A stretch of 64,000 nt of DNA. It comes from Acanthornis magna (taxonomy: Eukaryota > Chordata > Aves > Passeriformes > Acanthizidae). Below the pieces are notes generated by a model. That model saw only the letters and a program-made list of their open reading frames with translations, was not told the origin of the DNA and ran no database searches. Numbering within the stretch: the stretch's first letter is position 1; each line of letters starts with the position of its first letter. A program made the position numbers and the translations under genes. This document shows, piece after piece, positions 1 to 12,900 of this stretch. Where the stretch lies: NCBI GenBank assembly GCA_036785705.1, contig JAWUZG010000962.1, positions 62,001-126,000 of the forward strand. Direction: 5' to 3'.

Positions 1-331
1 TTCCTCCCTATTGCCCATAATCAATCATTTTCACAGCCCTGCTTTGTACCTGCTCCACTTTGATTTCACCTCTAGCGGGACTTGAGCTACATTTAAAAAA
101 ACCCACTCTGGAAATTCCTGAGCCAATAACTTTCAAGTGTCATTTTCTTTTTTTGTCAGCACGTCACTAGTGGCTGCTGGTGGTGGTTTATGGTATGGCT
201 TAGCAGAACACACCAGTACACACCGGTCAGTCATTTCCAGACTGGTGGAAATCTCTTGGAGTGGTGGCTCACACTCCATCAACAGTTCTTGTTATCTGTC
301 CCCAGCCACTGCAATACAGTTCTGTTGAACC
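1..331. other. Unassigned non-coding sequence at window start
   Basis: No gene or repeat is recognised. Short overlapping open frames of about 60 codons on the + strand have no start context, splice signals or familiar domain and are treated as chance. The segment leads into the CR1 fragment that follows and could contain a more diverged part of it. Confidence 0.4.
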
Positions 332-376
332 TTTTTTAAGAAAACATTTTTTAAGACAAGGTTTTTTAAGACAAGG
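332..376 (+). repeat. 15-bp tandem repeat, three units
   Basis: Three adjacent 15-nt units begin at 332, 347 and 362. The last two are identical (TTTTTTAAGACAAGG); the first differs in its last five bases (TTTTTTAAGAAAACA). The array sits at the upstream edge of a CR1 LINE fragment, so it is probably a small local expansion inside that old retroposon. Confidence 0.85.
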
Positions 377-545
377 TGGTCAAATATTGCAGCTTGCCCA
401 GAGGAGCTGCAGATCTCCCTCTTTGGAGATATTCAAGATTTGAGTGGACACAGCCCTGACACAGAAACCTGATCTAATCAGACCTGCTCTGAACAAGGGA
501 CTGTACTAGATGACCTCCTGGAGGTCTCTTTCAACTTATTTTAGA
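377..545 (+). mobile_element. CR1 LINE 3'-end fragment
   Basis: The order of short blocks is that of the 3' untranslated end of chicken-repeat-1 (CR1) non-LTR retrotransposons: GCTTGCCCAGAGGAGCTG, then TTTGGAGATATTCAAGA, GAGTGGACACAGCCCTGA, GACCTGCTCTGAACAAGG, and CTAGATGACCTCCTGGAGGT just before the end. CR1 copies are normally truncated at the 5' side, as here. The usual terminal GATTCTATGA repeats are not recognisable, so the copy is old or clipped. No coding part survives. Identification is from the remembered consensus, not an alignment. Confidence 0.8.
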
Positions 546-1522
546 GTCCTTTTACTCTAGTGACTTGACCAGCCAGTTTCTTATGACTGATGAACTGATA
601 TACATAAGGTACTACTCTTTTCACCTATTTTGCAAGATTTAAACCAGCGCAGCAATTTAATTTTATCCTCGTTTTTCCTAACGGCAACAATAAAGCTGTG
701 TTTTTCATTTGCTTTAAGCTTTTTGTCCACTTCTTAAGGTATGTTTTGAAAGCAGTTCTTTGTCCAAGTAGATATGGAATTTTTCTTTACCTTTCTTCCC
801 AAGAAAGGCCAGAATAATTCAGGATTTTTTACAAGGTTTGTACCTTTGACCTGCGGAATTCTTGTCTGGCCCTACATTCAGTTCCTGAGCTCATCACTGT
901 GGCTATCAATATGAATGAGACTTCTTAAAGTTGATGCTTTCAAAATTACAAGATAAAACAAATTACAGACCTACTTTAGCCCCTTCAATCAATAAATTTA
1001 AAAATAGCATTACAGGGAGTCTCATCACAGACATGATTTTGGCATGCCTAAGTCTAGCCCAACAGAGCACAATCCCCTGCTGGCCCAGGGTGTATTAAGT
1101 ATAAAAAAAAAAAAAATCCAGAAATATATCTCTCATATATCCAGAAATAACTGGGTTCAACCATTATTCTCCAATATATACTTAACAAGTAATACAGCAT
1201 GGTCATTGTGCATCTTATTGTGTGGCTGTGAGTCCGAGTTCTATTCAAGGAGCATAAAATTCACAATTCATTTTGCAGTATTTATGATGCAATGTATGAA
1301 CACAGGTGTTTGCTGAGCAATGATGAATGATGAGACTAAAAGCCAGACATCTGCACTGAATAACGTGAATAATTCAACTCCTGTTTGCTCCCCAAGAAGC
1401 ACAGAGGATATGCACCTTTAAGCTGCAAATGCTTAACTGTATCAGCTGTCAGGTGCATGTCTCCCCTCAACACTGTGCAGGACACAGACTTCAATTATTT
1501 CTGCTCAATTCATCACATTTTA
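546..1522. other. Non-coding, AT-rich; one A14 run
   Basis: Nothing gene-like is seen. A run of 14 A lies at 1103-1116. Open frames on both strands around 1044-1316 overlap each other and have low-complexity content. Confidence 0.5.
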
Positions 1523-1836
1523 GCCAGTGTGGAACTCTGTAGTCCACTAACAGCATAAATAACATTAACACCCACACCTTTCACCTTAACCTTTTGTGCA
1601 AAGAGGCTAACCATTCCTGGAGTCAAAAGAGCCTGATCTTGCCATGAAGTCAATAAATCCTGTGGTTTCACAGGACATGGCCAGTGTGGAACTCTGTAGT
1701 CCACTAACAGCATAAATAACATTAACACCCACACCTTTCACCTTAACCTTTTGTGCAAAGAGGCTAACCATTCCTGGAGTCAAAAGAGCCTGATCTTGCC
1801 ATGAAGTCAATAAATCCTGTGGTTTCACAGGACATG
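1523..1836. repeat. Exact 157-bp tandem duplication, two copies
   Basis: Copy 1 is 1523-1679 and copy 2 is 1680-1836. Both start GCCAGTGTGGAACTCTGTAG and end TTTCACAGGACATG, and I see no mismatch between them along the whole 157 bp. After copy 2 the first six bases of the unit (GCCAGT) recur at 1837 before the sequence diverges. Short overlapping minus-strand open frames in the two copies repeat the same residues but are not a recognisable protein. Identity this complete in non-coding DNA implies a very recent duplication, a polymorphism or an assembly artefact. Confidence 0.95.
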
Positions 1837-3704
1837 GCCAGTTTGGCTACAAAGGCAATTCCCTGCTCACAGCTGGGTATGATATGGAGATACCACCAGT
1901 AAAGATTTCTTCAGCTTGTAATCAGTGCTGTGGGAGTTAGCACCAGCTGGTAGAGGCTGGTGTCTTCTCACCTCTCTCCAAGCACACTTTCAACAACCGG
2001 GAGAGAGCTGGCCCTCATATTATGCTTTCTGCTGTAATCCTAAAGTATCTGGAGCCCTTCAGTACTTCACTTGACTTCATTCTGGTCTGCTAATTTACTT
2101 GCTCGAGCTCTTGCAAGTCCTGAGAGTGCACACTTAATATCTGAAATACAGCTCTTTGAAATCATGCTGGCAAAATAGATGCACATACTCCTAGCTTGAA
2201 GCAAAAGGGTAACTAACATTCTAAAAGAAAATAAATTTTTAAAAATAGCACAATGCAGGCAGTGCTTTCCTGCTGACAAATTTATAAGACAATGTAGCAG
2301 ACATGCACTTTTGAAATGCAGGTGGGCTTTTATTCCTGGCAGTGCAGTGAGAGAGGTAATTCCAGATGTGGGGGAAACGACACCCCTCAAAAAGGGATTT
2401 GCAATGATATAGCACAGAGGAAGCCTGGAGCAAACTGGCACCATCTAGAAAGCTGGAAGAGAGCCAACCAAATTATGGCCCAGGCTCTTTAGAGCCCTGT
2501 CCCCCCCTTCAGTGGGAACTGCACAGGAAAAGGATGATTGTGAGAGGGTAGATGACAGGAATAGCCTTCATTGCGCATGGAAAGGAGCGTAAATTACAAT
2601 CCCTTGTGCATACAGAGGCAAAACAAGGTTCACAATGCCTTATTATATTAAGCCACATGATGAAAATGATTGTTTACATTGGTTCATTAATGTTTGTACA
2701 GGGCTGTGAACATGCAAAGTGCTAAGTATCAGCACAAGCATCAGTATGGTATCTCAACTTTGACATGTTCGTAAGTGTTGTAACAAAAGAAAACACACTT
2801 TACTCCTAACAATTATTGTCCACAAAACATGGTGTTTAGCATTTTGTCTCTATACATCATTTCTGACCACACAAAGTCAGAAAAGGCTATCATTACTGTG
2901 TATTGTTATACTGAGTAATTTATTCTTCCAAAAGACTAAATGTGTGCAATCATCAATAAACTAACAAATTCAACACACTAGACTCACACATTTGGCACTG
3001 CAAGACTCTGCAAGTTCTGTGTTGCTAAAAACACCTTTAGTCAGATTTAGTACAATGCCTTATGTTGTACCGCCTGGTGAAAGGGAGGTTGTTTCTCAGC
3101 TTTCTACTTTATTTTTTTTATTCTTTTGTAACTCTAGCAGACCTCAAATCAATAGGAGGTTTTAGGATTAAGTGCTGAGATCTATTGCCTGAGTGGAGTA
3201 CCTCAGCATCTCAGAAAGGCGGTTTTGTTCGAATGCCAGCTGGAGCAGTAAACTCTATTAACAGAAGAAATATCTGTCCTCATCTCTGCTGAGTGAAAGA
3301 GTGAAAGCAAAGGGGACTGCAAATAAATCTCTCCCCCAGCCTCGGGGCCCTGGCAGGGCAGGCCCTTTCCTCCAGCCAGGCTTTCAGCTGAGCAATACCT
3401 GCTCATTTCCTGGATCAAAGAAAATTCTACAAGGCCTTTCTTGCTGCCCTTTCATATATCCCCCTGCCATCTCCAAAGGCTGGCTGTGTCTCTCTGCCTC
3501 TCCTGGCTGCAGAGGCAGAGCTCACCATGTGAACTTGTCAGCTCTGCTCCAGCAGCTCCTCCTCCAAGGCTTCCCAGTGGCGATCAGGGAAAGGGCAGCC
3601 TGCCCTGTGCCCCAAAGGCATCTGCTGAAAGGGGTCACAGGGGCCAGGGCAGGCTTGCCCTCCCCTTAGCTATAGCCTGTTAGAGGAGCATGTGGCAGGA
3701 AGGG
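1837..3704. other. Non-coding; possible old SINE/LINE tail near 2.7 kb; GC-richer 3.3-3.7 kb
   Basis: No gene is supported. Around 2685-2745 the pattern TGTTTGTACAGGGCTGTG followed by GCAAAGTGCTAAGTAT resembles the 3' tails of old amniote retroposons, but weakly. Between about 3300 and 3680 the DNA is GC-richer and open in two + frames (122 and 80 codons). I do not recognise either product, and they are more likely composition effects than genes. Confidence 0.4.
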
Positions 3705-4235
3705 AATTGTTAAACTTCAGGAAGGTTAATAATGAAAAACCCTCGGGGGTTGAGACCAATCTCACTTAATACTTGTATTAATGACTGGCACAAAAGTATA
3801 AAAACAAACAAATAGATTCCCTGAGACCTACATGTCTGGAGGGAGAGTTGGGGGTTCACAGAGCAGGGGCTGGATTATCTGGAAGGGTAATAGAAATGGG
3901 ATGAAATTTAATAGGAGTGTGCAAGGTCAGAAGCTTTGGGACTAATAACAAGACTTTCTGCTATAAACTGTGACGTTGTCAGATGGAGGAGCTGTGTAGG
4001 GAGAAGTATATTTGTAGAATATGGGATGTCTGCAAACCATCAGCCATGAAAAGAGTAAACACATCAGGTGATGTATACTCAGAAGAGTGAAGGAAGATTG
4101 ATTTTCGTGGTAAATGCTCCTTTGAGAGCTCTTCCTTTGAAATACTATTGACAATGCCAACCATGTTCCAGAAAGAGTCCTTCCAACCAGAACAGCCCCA
4201 GAAATAGGCTGCAAAAACCAGCAAGGCAATGTTCT
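3705..4235 (+). mobile_element. Ancient, diverged CR1-type LINE relic (reverse-transcriptase region)
   Basis: Block order follows the part of old sauropsid CR1 elements that encodes the second half of the reverse transcriptase. It starts near AGGAAGGTTAATAATG and continues with TATTAATGACTGGCACAAAAG, GGGATGAAATTTAATAG, GTGCAAGGTCAGAAGCTTTG, GGACTAATAACAAGACTTTC and GCTATAAACTG. Beyond about 4020 the match fades, with GAAAAGAGTAAACACATC and CAACCAGAACAG still in the expected order. The reading frame is broken throughout, so it is a dead fossil. The 90-odd-codon minus-strand frames here are antisense to it. Confidence 0.65.
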
Positions 4236-7200
4236 GATGCAACAGGACTAAACAACCTCACTTTTTACTCTAGCAACACCAGGACAAGAAGGACATACCA
4301 GGCAAATTAAACAGTCCAAACAGTCCACATTATGCTAAAAGATACACAGCTACAGGTTTAAGAAGAAAATAAAAAAGAAGCCTAGCAGAAGATTTCTGGA
4401 AATGTTTCCCCATCAGAATCCCATCATCTTATATGGGGTTTGCAAAGTTCATAGAAAAGTGAAGGTCAGAGGAAAAAATTATGCAACAGGACCCGATTTA
4501 CAGTAAAAAAACTACTACATATACGCTACATATTGGCACCAGATTGTTTTCCAAAACTTTTCTCTGTGTTTCTCTAGAGCAAACTTTCACAAAAATTGTT
4601 TTGTTTGGGATTTTTTAGCGTTGTTGAATAGTGGTGACAAGGTTTTTCCCCTCCATTTCTTGCAAAAGTGCCAATAGCTTTTTCACTTTTCACACTAATG
4701 CTGTAACACTGCATCCCCCAAACACCTGAAGGTACACCTGACAGCTTGTACCTGCTCTACCCCACAGAACCTCTTTTGAGACAGGAAAGCAAAATGTGCC
4801 TATTCTGCCTTGCTCCAGCTGCCTCCCCCCAGCTGATTGTTACTATCTTTGTGATTTCTAAAAGAGTATGGTGCATTCCTTCAGGCCTGTGCTGTCTGTC
4901 ACACTTTCCTAGCCCACCATGAGCCACTTGTAAGAAGTACATCGTCTGCACTGCTGCCCCCACCCAGCTGCCATTGCAGATCCATCCTTTCCCATTGAAC
5001 AAGACCACTCATTGTAGAGCAGCCCTGTCCTTAGTCTTGCAGCACAGTAACTGCCCGTGGGTTATGCTCAGAGAGAATAAGCATGCAAAATACTAATCAG
5101 GCTGCCAGAAAGACTAAACCCTGGGAAAGACAAAATCTGCAACAAGGAGGCCTGAAAAAGTCGTATAAATAAGGCAGCAGCAAGTGTTTTGAGGAATGAG
5201 CTCAAGCAAGTAAAGTGGAATAGAAGAGTTTTCCTGATCTCAAATTCTAAAAGCACCAGGAGCACACGGCTCCTCAGAGCTCTCCCTGTGCCTGACAGTG
5301 ATTTCAGGAAGCCAGAAACATCTCATCAATGGTGCTAAGGAAAGCAGGAACGTATTCAGTGTTTTCCTTGACAAGACCCACACACTACAGAAACAGCTGC
5401 TGGGGAGGGACAGTCAACAGCTCAGATCTCCAGCTTGGATGGTCCACAGAAAAAGCAGAAGAGTAGTTAAATTGAATGGACAGAAAATTATGGCCTTCGC
5501 TTAGAGAAATGTGTCCACAATCCCCTGATAACAAATAGCAAAGGCATTTCTTGAGAAAGCTGTTTGCTCTTGAAAATATTAATTTAATCAGATTAGGTTT
5601 GGTAAACAAACAGAAGAAACAGGAACATTCTTGTCAATTTGAACAATACTGAACTTGAAATATTTCTATGCCCCTAAACCAGCATATTATAGAATGCTAA
5701 TTTTTCCAAGTAGAAAGACAGAAAATTAAAAAATGTTCAGCTCTCCTGGGGAATGGAAGTTCCAGTTTCCAGTCAGCTTTCTCAGTTGTCATGGACAAAC
5801 TTAGGCTTTGGATTGTCCCCATGCTTTAAGTGGGCTCACAGAATTTCTGCCTTTCACTGAGAAGAAAAAAAGCATTTATTATGTAACTAATAGCAGCACT
5901 GACCTCCTTTGTCGCACCCTTCCAGGACAGCTTTATTTTGTAGGCTGGAGACAAATGCTCTCTTCGTAAAAGTTAGGTGCCAACTGCTAAGCCATGAATA
6001 GAAATAAACAAAAAGACATTTACAGACCACAACCCAGAAGAATGATCAGTTCCTCGTTGCGTTATATCTATTACCTAGACTTCACTTTTCTAACAGCATC
6101 AAACTCAAGCCCAGTGCTCAAAGCTGCATCTAGTTTGTAAGTAAAACAAGCAAAAGCTTGATTTCTCTGGCTCCTTCTGTTAAAGAGCAAAGGTCTTTTT
6201 CACCTGCTCTAGGAGAACCACTTGAAAATTCCAAAGGCCTTAAAAATTTCAATATAAATGAGCTCCAAAAAAAGAAGAGAAACGATTTTCTCACTTCTTT
6301 GAGGTTTGCATGTTAGAATCAGTCTTTCACAATGACTGCACATTAGAAAACTGAAATTGTTGCCAACATGAACTCTACACTTAGATCACAATATGAATTA
6401 ATGAGCTTGCTTTTCACCTTTATCTCCCCCTTCTTCAGTGCTTTCCTCCCTCTCCCAAATAAATGAACCATGTTCCTAATAACGTGCTTGAAAGGAAGGC
6501 TGGGAAATTTAATAATAAAAAGCTCTCTGAAATTAAGTTTCTGGCAGTGCTTTAAAAAAAAGAAAATGTTATTACTTGGTCATTTGCTTTTCCCCAAAGC
6601 AAATTTCAGTCCTTTGAGGACCGCACAAATATAAAGCAGATCATTTACAAACCTTTTATTCGGCAATTTGCCTGGTCCAAATAATCAACTATAATAGGAA
6701 TTGCCAACTGAGTATTTAAAGATTCTAGTATAGGAAGAGAAACTGCACATTGCAGAAAAAGAAAGTTTCTGTCTAAACTATCAAATACTGGACTTTCAAT
6801 GGGGCATAAATTGTTGAGTATGTTGATGTTCACAGGAAATAGAAGGGAGTATTAAGAAGTGAAAACCCAATATTATAATTGCTGGAGTTCTTATCACATA
6901 AGAAGTTTCCTAATCTCAGCTCTTTTGCATTGGCTGCACTGAAGATGACAAAGAGGAAAATAGTGAGTTTGCCTTAGATTATTCAAGTCCAGAAGCACAA
7001 ATGGGAAAATATTCAGTGACGCAACCCAGACTTTTCCTCTGCTCATGTCTTAGCAAAAGGAATTACCAAAATACTCTTGACAATTTAGGAAACTAAAAAA
7101 TGTCAACTAAATGGGTGAAAACTTAGGAAAACAAATGCAAGGCTAATTCTCTAATTTTGCATCAGCTACAATGTTTTAGGGCTCTTTCTTACATAGGTCT

Positions 7201-9259
7201 CAAACTACAGTGTATGAAAATCAGGCTCCACTGAATTTTCTAGGAATTTTCCTGTTGCACTGGGTCAGGACTGTGCTATAATGAAATACACAATTCTGTC
7301 GATTTATTTAGCAAAAGCTAAACTAAGAGCTTAGGATATTGACATACATATCAAGGTCATCTTCCTTGTAAAATAAATATGGGCCAAGAAATTGGATTTG
7401 GAGTTTCAGGTTGAAAACCTGTTAGGTCCTGGCCAAGTTTAAATTTGGACAGATTAAAACTTGGAAATCTATGCAAATGACACCTTGACATTTACAGGTA
7501 GGGAGCTTGTAAAACTATTAATTTTTGACTGAGAAAAGTTGGGAAAAGGCATACATGTATCCGAACCTGATAGCTGGCTCTGGCTTCTATTTTATGGTTA
7601 GTATGTGGTCTATGCAACAACAGCAGAGCATTTAGAGGGATCAAAGGTACAAATTCTGAGCCCTTTTTCACATGCTGAGAAAATTCTACTGGAAACTATG
7701 TTTTAAAGTGGCCAGGATTTTCAAAAGACTATGAATAATTTCTAAACAGCTTCTTCCAAGTTTAGAAGGAGAAATTATGAAAGAACAGTTATTCTTCAAT
7801 CACTACTTTAAATAAAATTAAAGATTGAGACTATATAAGTGAAATTTTGACCCTAGGAAATAGAAAGAGAAGTTATGCATGCCAGTATTTAAGATTTAAA
7901 TTCAAGCACCATTTCAACCTTAATTACCAGATCACTTATTTGATATAAATCATTAATGCAAACCAATATATTTTATTCTTTTACCTTAACTCTAAAACTT
8001 CTAATCACTTTCTACACACAAAGTTTAGCAATGAAATGTGTATGTAGTATTACTGAAGCATTCCATATAATCTTGATTCTATCTTGATTTCTCTCACACA
8101 TACAGATTTGTGAAAAAGAGACATAAAAGATTTTATCTGTGGAACTGTCTTCAACAGCAGTTTTAAAAGAAGAAATCTATGAAGGCTTACAGAAACCTCC
8201 ATTTCTCCCACAGGAAATGTTAAGATCTTCTGAATAATTACCAAGAATAAGATTTTTGCATACAGATTTCTGATTCAGCTGCAAGTAAGTTGCTCTGATG
8301 TGGCTGGACAACTCCCTGTGCTTTGAGAACTAGAGGAGGCTTAGAAGCAAAACCTCATCTCCACATTCAGCCTGTTAAGTGCAGAATGGTTAAAAAGCAT
8401 CATCTTCTCCCTTACAAGGACAACATGGAAAGGTGCTTCCCTGCCACCACTGCTGGCACATTTGAAGCCTCACTTTCTCCTACAAATGCCTCTTTCAGCA
8501 AGATCTGTTAGCACAGGCTCTTGGCTGTCTCCTGTATTCCAAGCAGTGTAAAGCATTTCCAAAATTCTTCTGTCTTTTCAGAAGCACAGAAGACACAGTC
8601 TTCTCTGGTTTAGCTTAATTAAAGCAGCTCCCCCTGATAAAAGGTCAGGTTATGCCTTTAAAAGGTTAAATTATGCAACATAATCAAATTAGGTTTTGTC
8701 GTGGACAGGCATAACTAAAGCTGCTTTTTTCTCCCCTCATGAATAGGAATTGTGTATTTATACCAAAAGCGAAAAGAGCTCAGTGAAAACTGACAAAGTG
8801 TGTATAATCCTTGGATGAAGTAGAAAAGCCAGAATCCATAAGCAACTTTATGTAAGAAGGATTCCCAAGTGGAGAATCACATCCTGAATGATGTTACTTT
8901 TCAGAGGTGAAAAAGGAGCAGAGAGATTATCCCTCTACATCTTCTTCATGCCTGGTGTAAAATAAAGTGGGTTTTCTGGAAAAAAAAACAAACCAAACCA
9001 TGTAGCTTATGGATTCACTACTGAGCTAATCCCAGCTGTTCTGGGAGGAGAGATGCTCTGCTCCTGAAAGATAATCATTCATGGCTTCTTGCACCAAGAG
9101 GAACAGAGTTTTTACACACCCTTCCAGAGAGACAACAGGCACCTACAGCTTTACTCAGCTGAAAAGGTCAGAAAATGACCTTCTCTAGTTTTGGAGTGAA
9201 TTCTGAATTAAGTAACCAAATACAATCATACAGTGGATTCCACATTTCTGGAGCCTGCT
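4236..9259. other. Long featureless non-coding stretch
   Basis: AT-rich sequence with frequent stops on all frames. No open frame exceeds about 85 codons and none has a plausible product. I see no CR1 tail, LTR edge, microsatellite or RNA gene in it. TATA-like strings such as GTATAAATAAGGC near 5163 occur without other promoter features. Confidence 0.5.
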
Positions 9260-9940
9260 TCTGATGTTCTTCCTAGTTCTGACAAAAAGGGTTTGGCTGA
9301 GAAGAGCCAGATCTGGCCTTTCATTGACAACAGGCTGCATTTCACTTGAGAAGATGCTCCACTCCACCACACATCGCCTGCTTCAACAACAACACAGAAG
9401 CCTGGGAGAAGTGGTACTTGCTCTTACAGCATCATTTGAAGAATCCTCAACAGAAGACAAGCAAGGAGATGCACTGAGGGCATGGAAAAGCCACCAGAAC
9501 ATGGCTGTGACGCTGATGTCCCTGAAGAGGGGTGTGCACCACACAGTGGGCTGTACATCCCAGTGCCAGCAGCTCCCTGGGTCTTTGTGTGCCTCAGTGC
9601 CACTGTACAGGGGTGGCTCACCACAGCTCAGCACCCCTCCACCTACTGCAACATTCCTTTCAGTGTTGCTGTCCTACAGGATCACTCTCAAATTGCAGAC
9701 CTCAGACTACCCTGGAAATTGAAATCCTCTGGAGAGTAAGTGCAAAGAGGATTACCTGTGACTCCCACTTCTCACCCAGCTGCACCACCATGGCTCCTCT
9801 GACCTCTGCAGTGGAACACAGGTCACACAGGCAGAACAGCAAAGCACTTTGGGGGCTTATTTTACCTTTTCCTCCCAGGAGAAAGGAAGACAGAGGTAAG
9901 AAACACTACTTGCTAATATTTTTATTCTGACTATACACTT
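9260..9940 (+). other. GC-richer island with overlapping open frames and splice-like sites
   Basis: Three overlapping + frames of 152, 85 and 132 codons are open here together with minus frames, which points to GC-rich composition rather than one selected frame. A strong acceptor (CAACATTCCTTTCAG, to about 9662) is followed 72 nt later by GGAGA|GTAAGT, and CCTTTTCCTCCCAG near 9880 is followed by GACAGAG|GTAAGA. No domain or known protein is recognised. It could be a non-coding RNA exon or chance. Confidence 0.25.
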
Positions 9941-12900
9941 CCCTCCCTCTTCTGGTTTGCGACATTTCGCTGCTGCTGCTGACTGAGGTTTGCCACACTT
10001 CCCCACAGAGGGGGCAGCACATGTGGGCCAGTCTGGCAAAGACTACCCTCTCCTTGGACACTCATACCCCTCACTCAGCTCAATAGGGCTCTTCTCTCCA
10101 TGACCAGTTTTCATCCTCATCCCCATCCTGCAGCAGGAGCAGTGCAGTGTAATCCCTTACTCTGTGGTGCAAGAAAAATCAGTGCAGCTCATATTGCAAA
10201 GTCCCCAGGCAGCTCTACCTGGGAGCTTTCACACTACACTGGTTGGAGTTTTCATTGCCTTCCTGGCCCCTCGGACACCAGCACCTCAGAGGATTACACT
10301 GCTGCTCATTCAAGCAATAATAGTGAGTTTCTGGGTAAGCAGAAATGTAATACTTCAGGTGAAAGAGAAGATTTTTAAACAGAAAGTTACTTCACTTGAC
10401 TGAGATGGATGGCATAGCCTTATGTCAATTCCTGTATTTTATCTACAGGAAAGATCACCTCCTACAGTCCTTTAAGAGAGACCTACAGCAACCAACAGAG
10501 AATGGCTGAAGTTAAACACCAGCTTGGTTCTGTGTTTCAGACTTCAGAAAACCTTGGGGTGGCCAATTCAAGAAACAGATCTGAATCCAAAATCCAAACC
10601 CAGAGTAAAGATGCAAAAAACCTCTGGGGTCCTTGGAGTTCAATGTTCAAGGCATCCTAAAATATCCTAATTGTGGTACTGCTGCTGACAGACACAGAAG
10701 CCGCAGAAAATGTGATCTCTTCATTCAATGCAGTCCTACAGCAACTGAAGCTTTTCTCATCTGCATTTAAGTCAATATCTCTTATAAATCTTTCTACCCA
10801 TATATAGAGTGGGGCTACAGATTCAGAACTGCATTTGCATTTATGTGGCTCTTGGTTCCTGGTGTAGATGTAGGAACTTTCCTAGGCTTTCCTGTAAATA
10901 ATCCTTGCAGACAAAACAAAACAACAACAACAACAAAAGGAAAAGTAGCAGTGAAATATTTTCTGTTAATATAAATAGCTTAGGCAAGAGGTTAAGCTCA
11001 TTCCTCCCAGAGGATGGGGAGATTCCTCTCTGATTAGATTTCAGTAGAGTAGGAAGCAGAGAATTAGATGATGAGACAACATCTCCCACTCTGGACAGAC
11101 GGAAGTGTTTAAAACATTTTTAAAACATAATGAAATGACTAACAGATTTGGGTTTCAGTTTTTAAAATAATGTACTTAACTTTTAAATGCACCTGAATTT
11201 CATTCATTGCAGTGTTTAGAAAACATTTATCTTAATACACTCCATCAAACAGTGATAAGCACCATTTCCCTTTTATTAGTGTTGATTTATATTTATGAAC
11301 ATTTATCTTAAACACTTCCTTCCCTTCCAATGTTTAAATTTTCTTTATAATTATGTGAACATCTTCTGTATTACAGGTCATCTACACATAAATTATTTTT
11401 CCTCAAAACATAAATACGAACAATAACCCTGTTTCTGTAAAGATCACTACAAATACCTTGAATCTGTTGAAAACTGAAGCTAAAGCCACAATGTGTATTC
11501 CTCTTAAGTCCTACATAAGCTGTGAAAACTTTGATTCTTTAGCTCAGCTGACTTAACAAAAACCCCACTAAATCAAACAAACAAAAAAACCCGCATTTTT
11601 TTAAACTATTAGTTCTCTCCTGTGCATGTAACCCAAGATGGCATTTTTGTCAGACAGAGACAGCTGGCAGCAAAGTTGCCTGTCTCTGTTTTGCAGATAT
11701 TTGTAGTTGCCAGCTATTTGGAAGAGTCCCCAGTCTTGTCTCACAGCAAGTCAGATTGTGTACCCAGCTGGCATCAAGCCACAGCCACTGTGGCAAACTG
11801 CAAAAGACTCTGAAGAAGGAACAGATTTTCACAGAAAGACTAAAAGAAAGTAATTGGACTATGAAGTGCAAGACAAAAAGTTTAAGGTATTCAGAATGAA
11901 AACCTCTGCAAGTTTTTTTTGGAGCTCTGCATTTCAGAATATCTTCTAGTTGGGATCATCTGTCCTTTCCGTGGGAGTGGTACCAGTGTGCATCTGTGAA
12001 AGCTGTCTAATCCAATCCCCCTGATCACATTAAGAGAATTTGTAGCATGTCCTTGAGCTCTTACCTGATTCTAGACAGAAGACATTTTAATAATAACTTC
12101 TTTAAGACACTCTAAACTTCACAGGACCCTGAACAAACAAAAGTAGTTTTGAAGTAATGCACTTTTGTGGGAACAGCTATAATGAATCTTATATTCTGAT
12201 GAGCTCCTAAAGAGTTAGGACAGAGTAAGGAAATACAGAAATTAATACAGACATATTGATTAATCAGCCTATTTCGCAACAGTTGGGATGGTGAAAATGT
12301 CCATTCTGCACCCTGGAGAGCACACCCAGCAGTGAGCTCAAAGGGAGCCCCAGCACCAATGTGCCACCAAGGAAGGGACTCAGGTATACCAGGCAGTGCC
12401 TGCTTTGCCTCCACCAGGACTCCTCACAGGGACTGCAGGGATATTTATAGTGGTGTTCAGCACCAGCTGTGCCAGTGTGTGTGCACAAACATTCAGAAGG
12501 AACAGGGAAAGAAACGCCCTACTAGAGCATCATGGATGTAATAACCACTTATTGCAGCAAAGCCACAAACAATTTGAGCAAGCCTTCACCAAAATGCTAT
12601 TATCAAAGCAGGGGCAAGAAGTACACGGCCATAGAAGGGACAGCAGTCATCTAGAAATCACAGGAAACAGAAGGCAGAAAGCCATGAGAACCACACTGAT
12701 GATGGCTAATGAGAACTCAAAGGGAAAAAAATTCAAATTCCTCTCCTCATACTTGGCCATATTTTGAGCCACAGCTGCTGATGCTCACTTGCAACACAGG
12801 GGAAAATTATTTTAAAGAAGAAACTTCCAAAACTATGCAACTGTTCCTAGAAATTTTCACTATTTAGCAATGTATAAATCAGAATTACACATCAGCTTTG

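Noticed and set aside
5160..5175. TATA box (GTATAAATAAGG)
   Set aside because: No initiator, CpG island, first exon or transcript-like sequence downstream. Such strings are common in AT-rich DNA.
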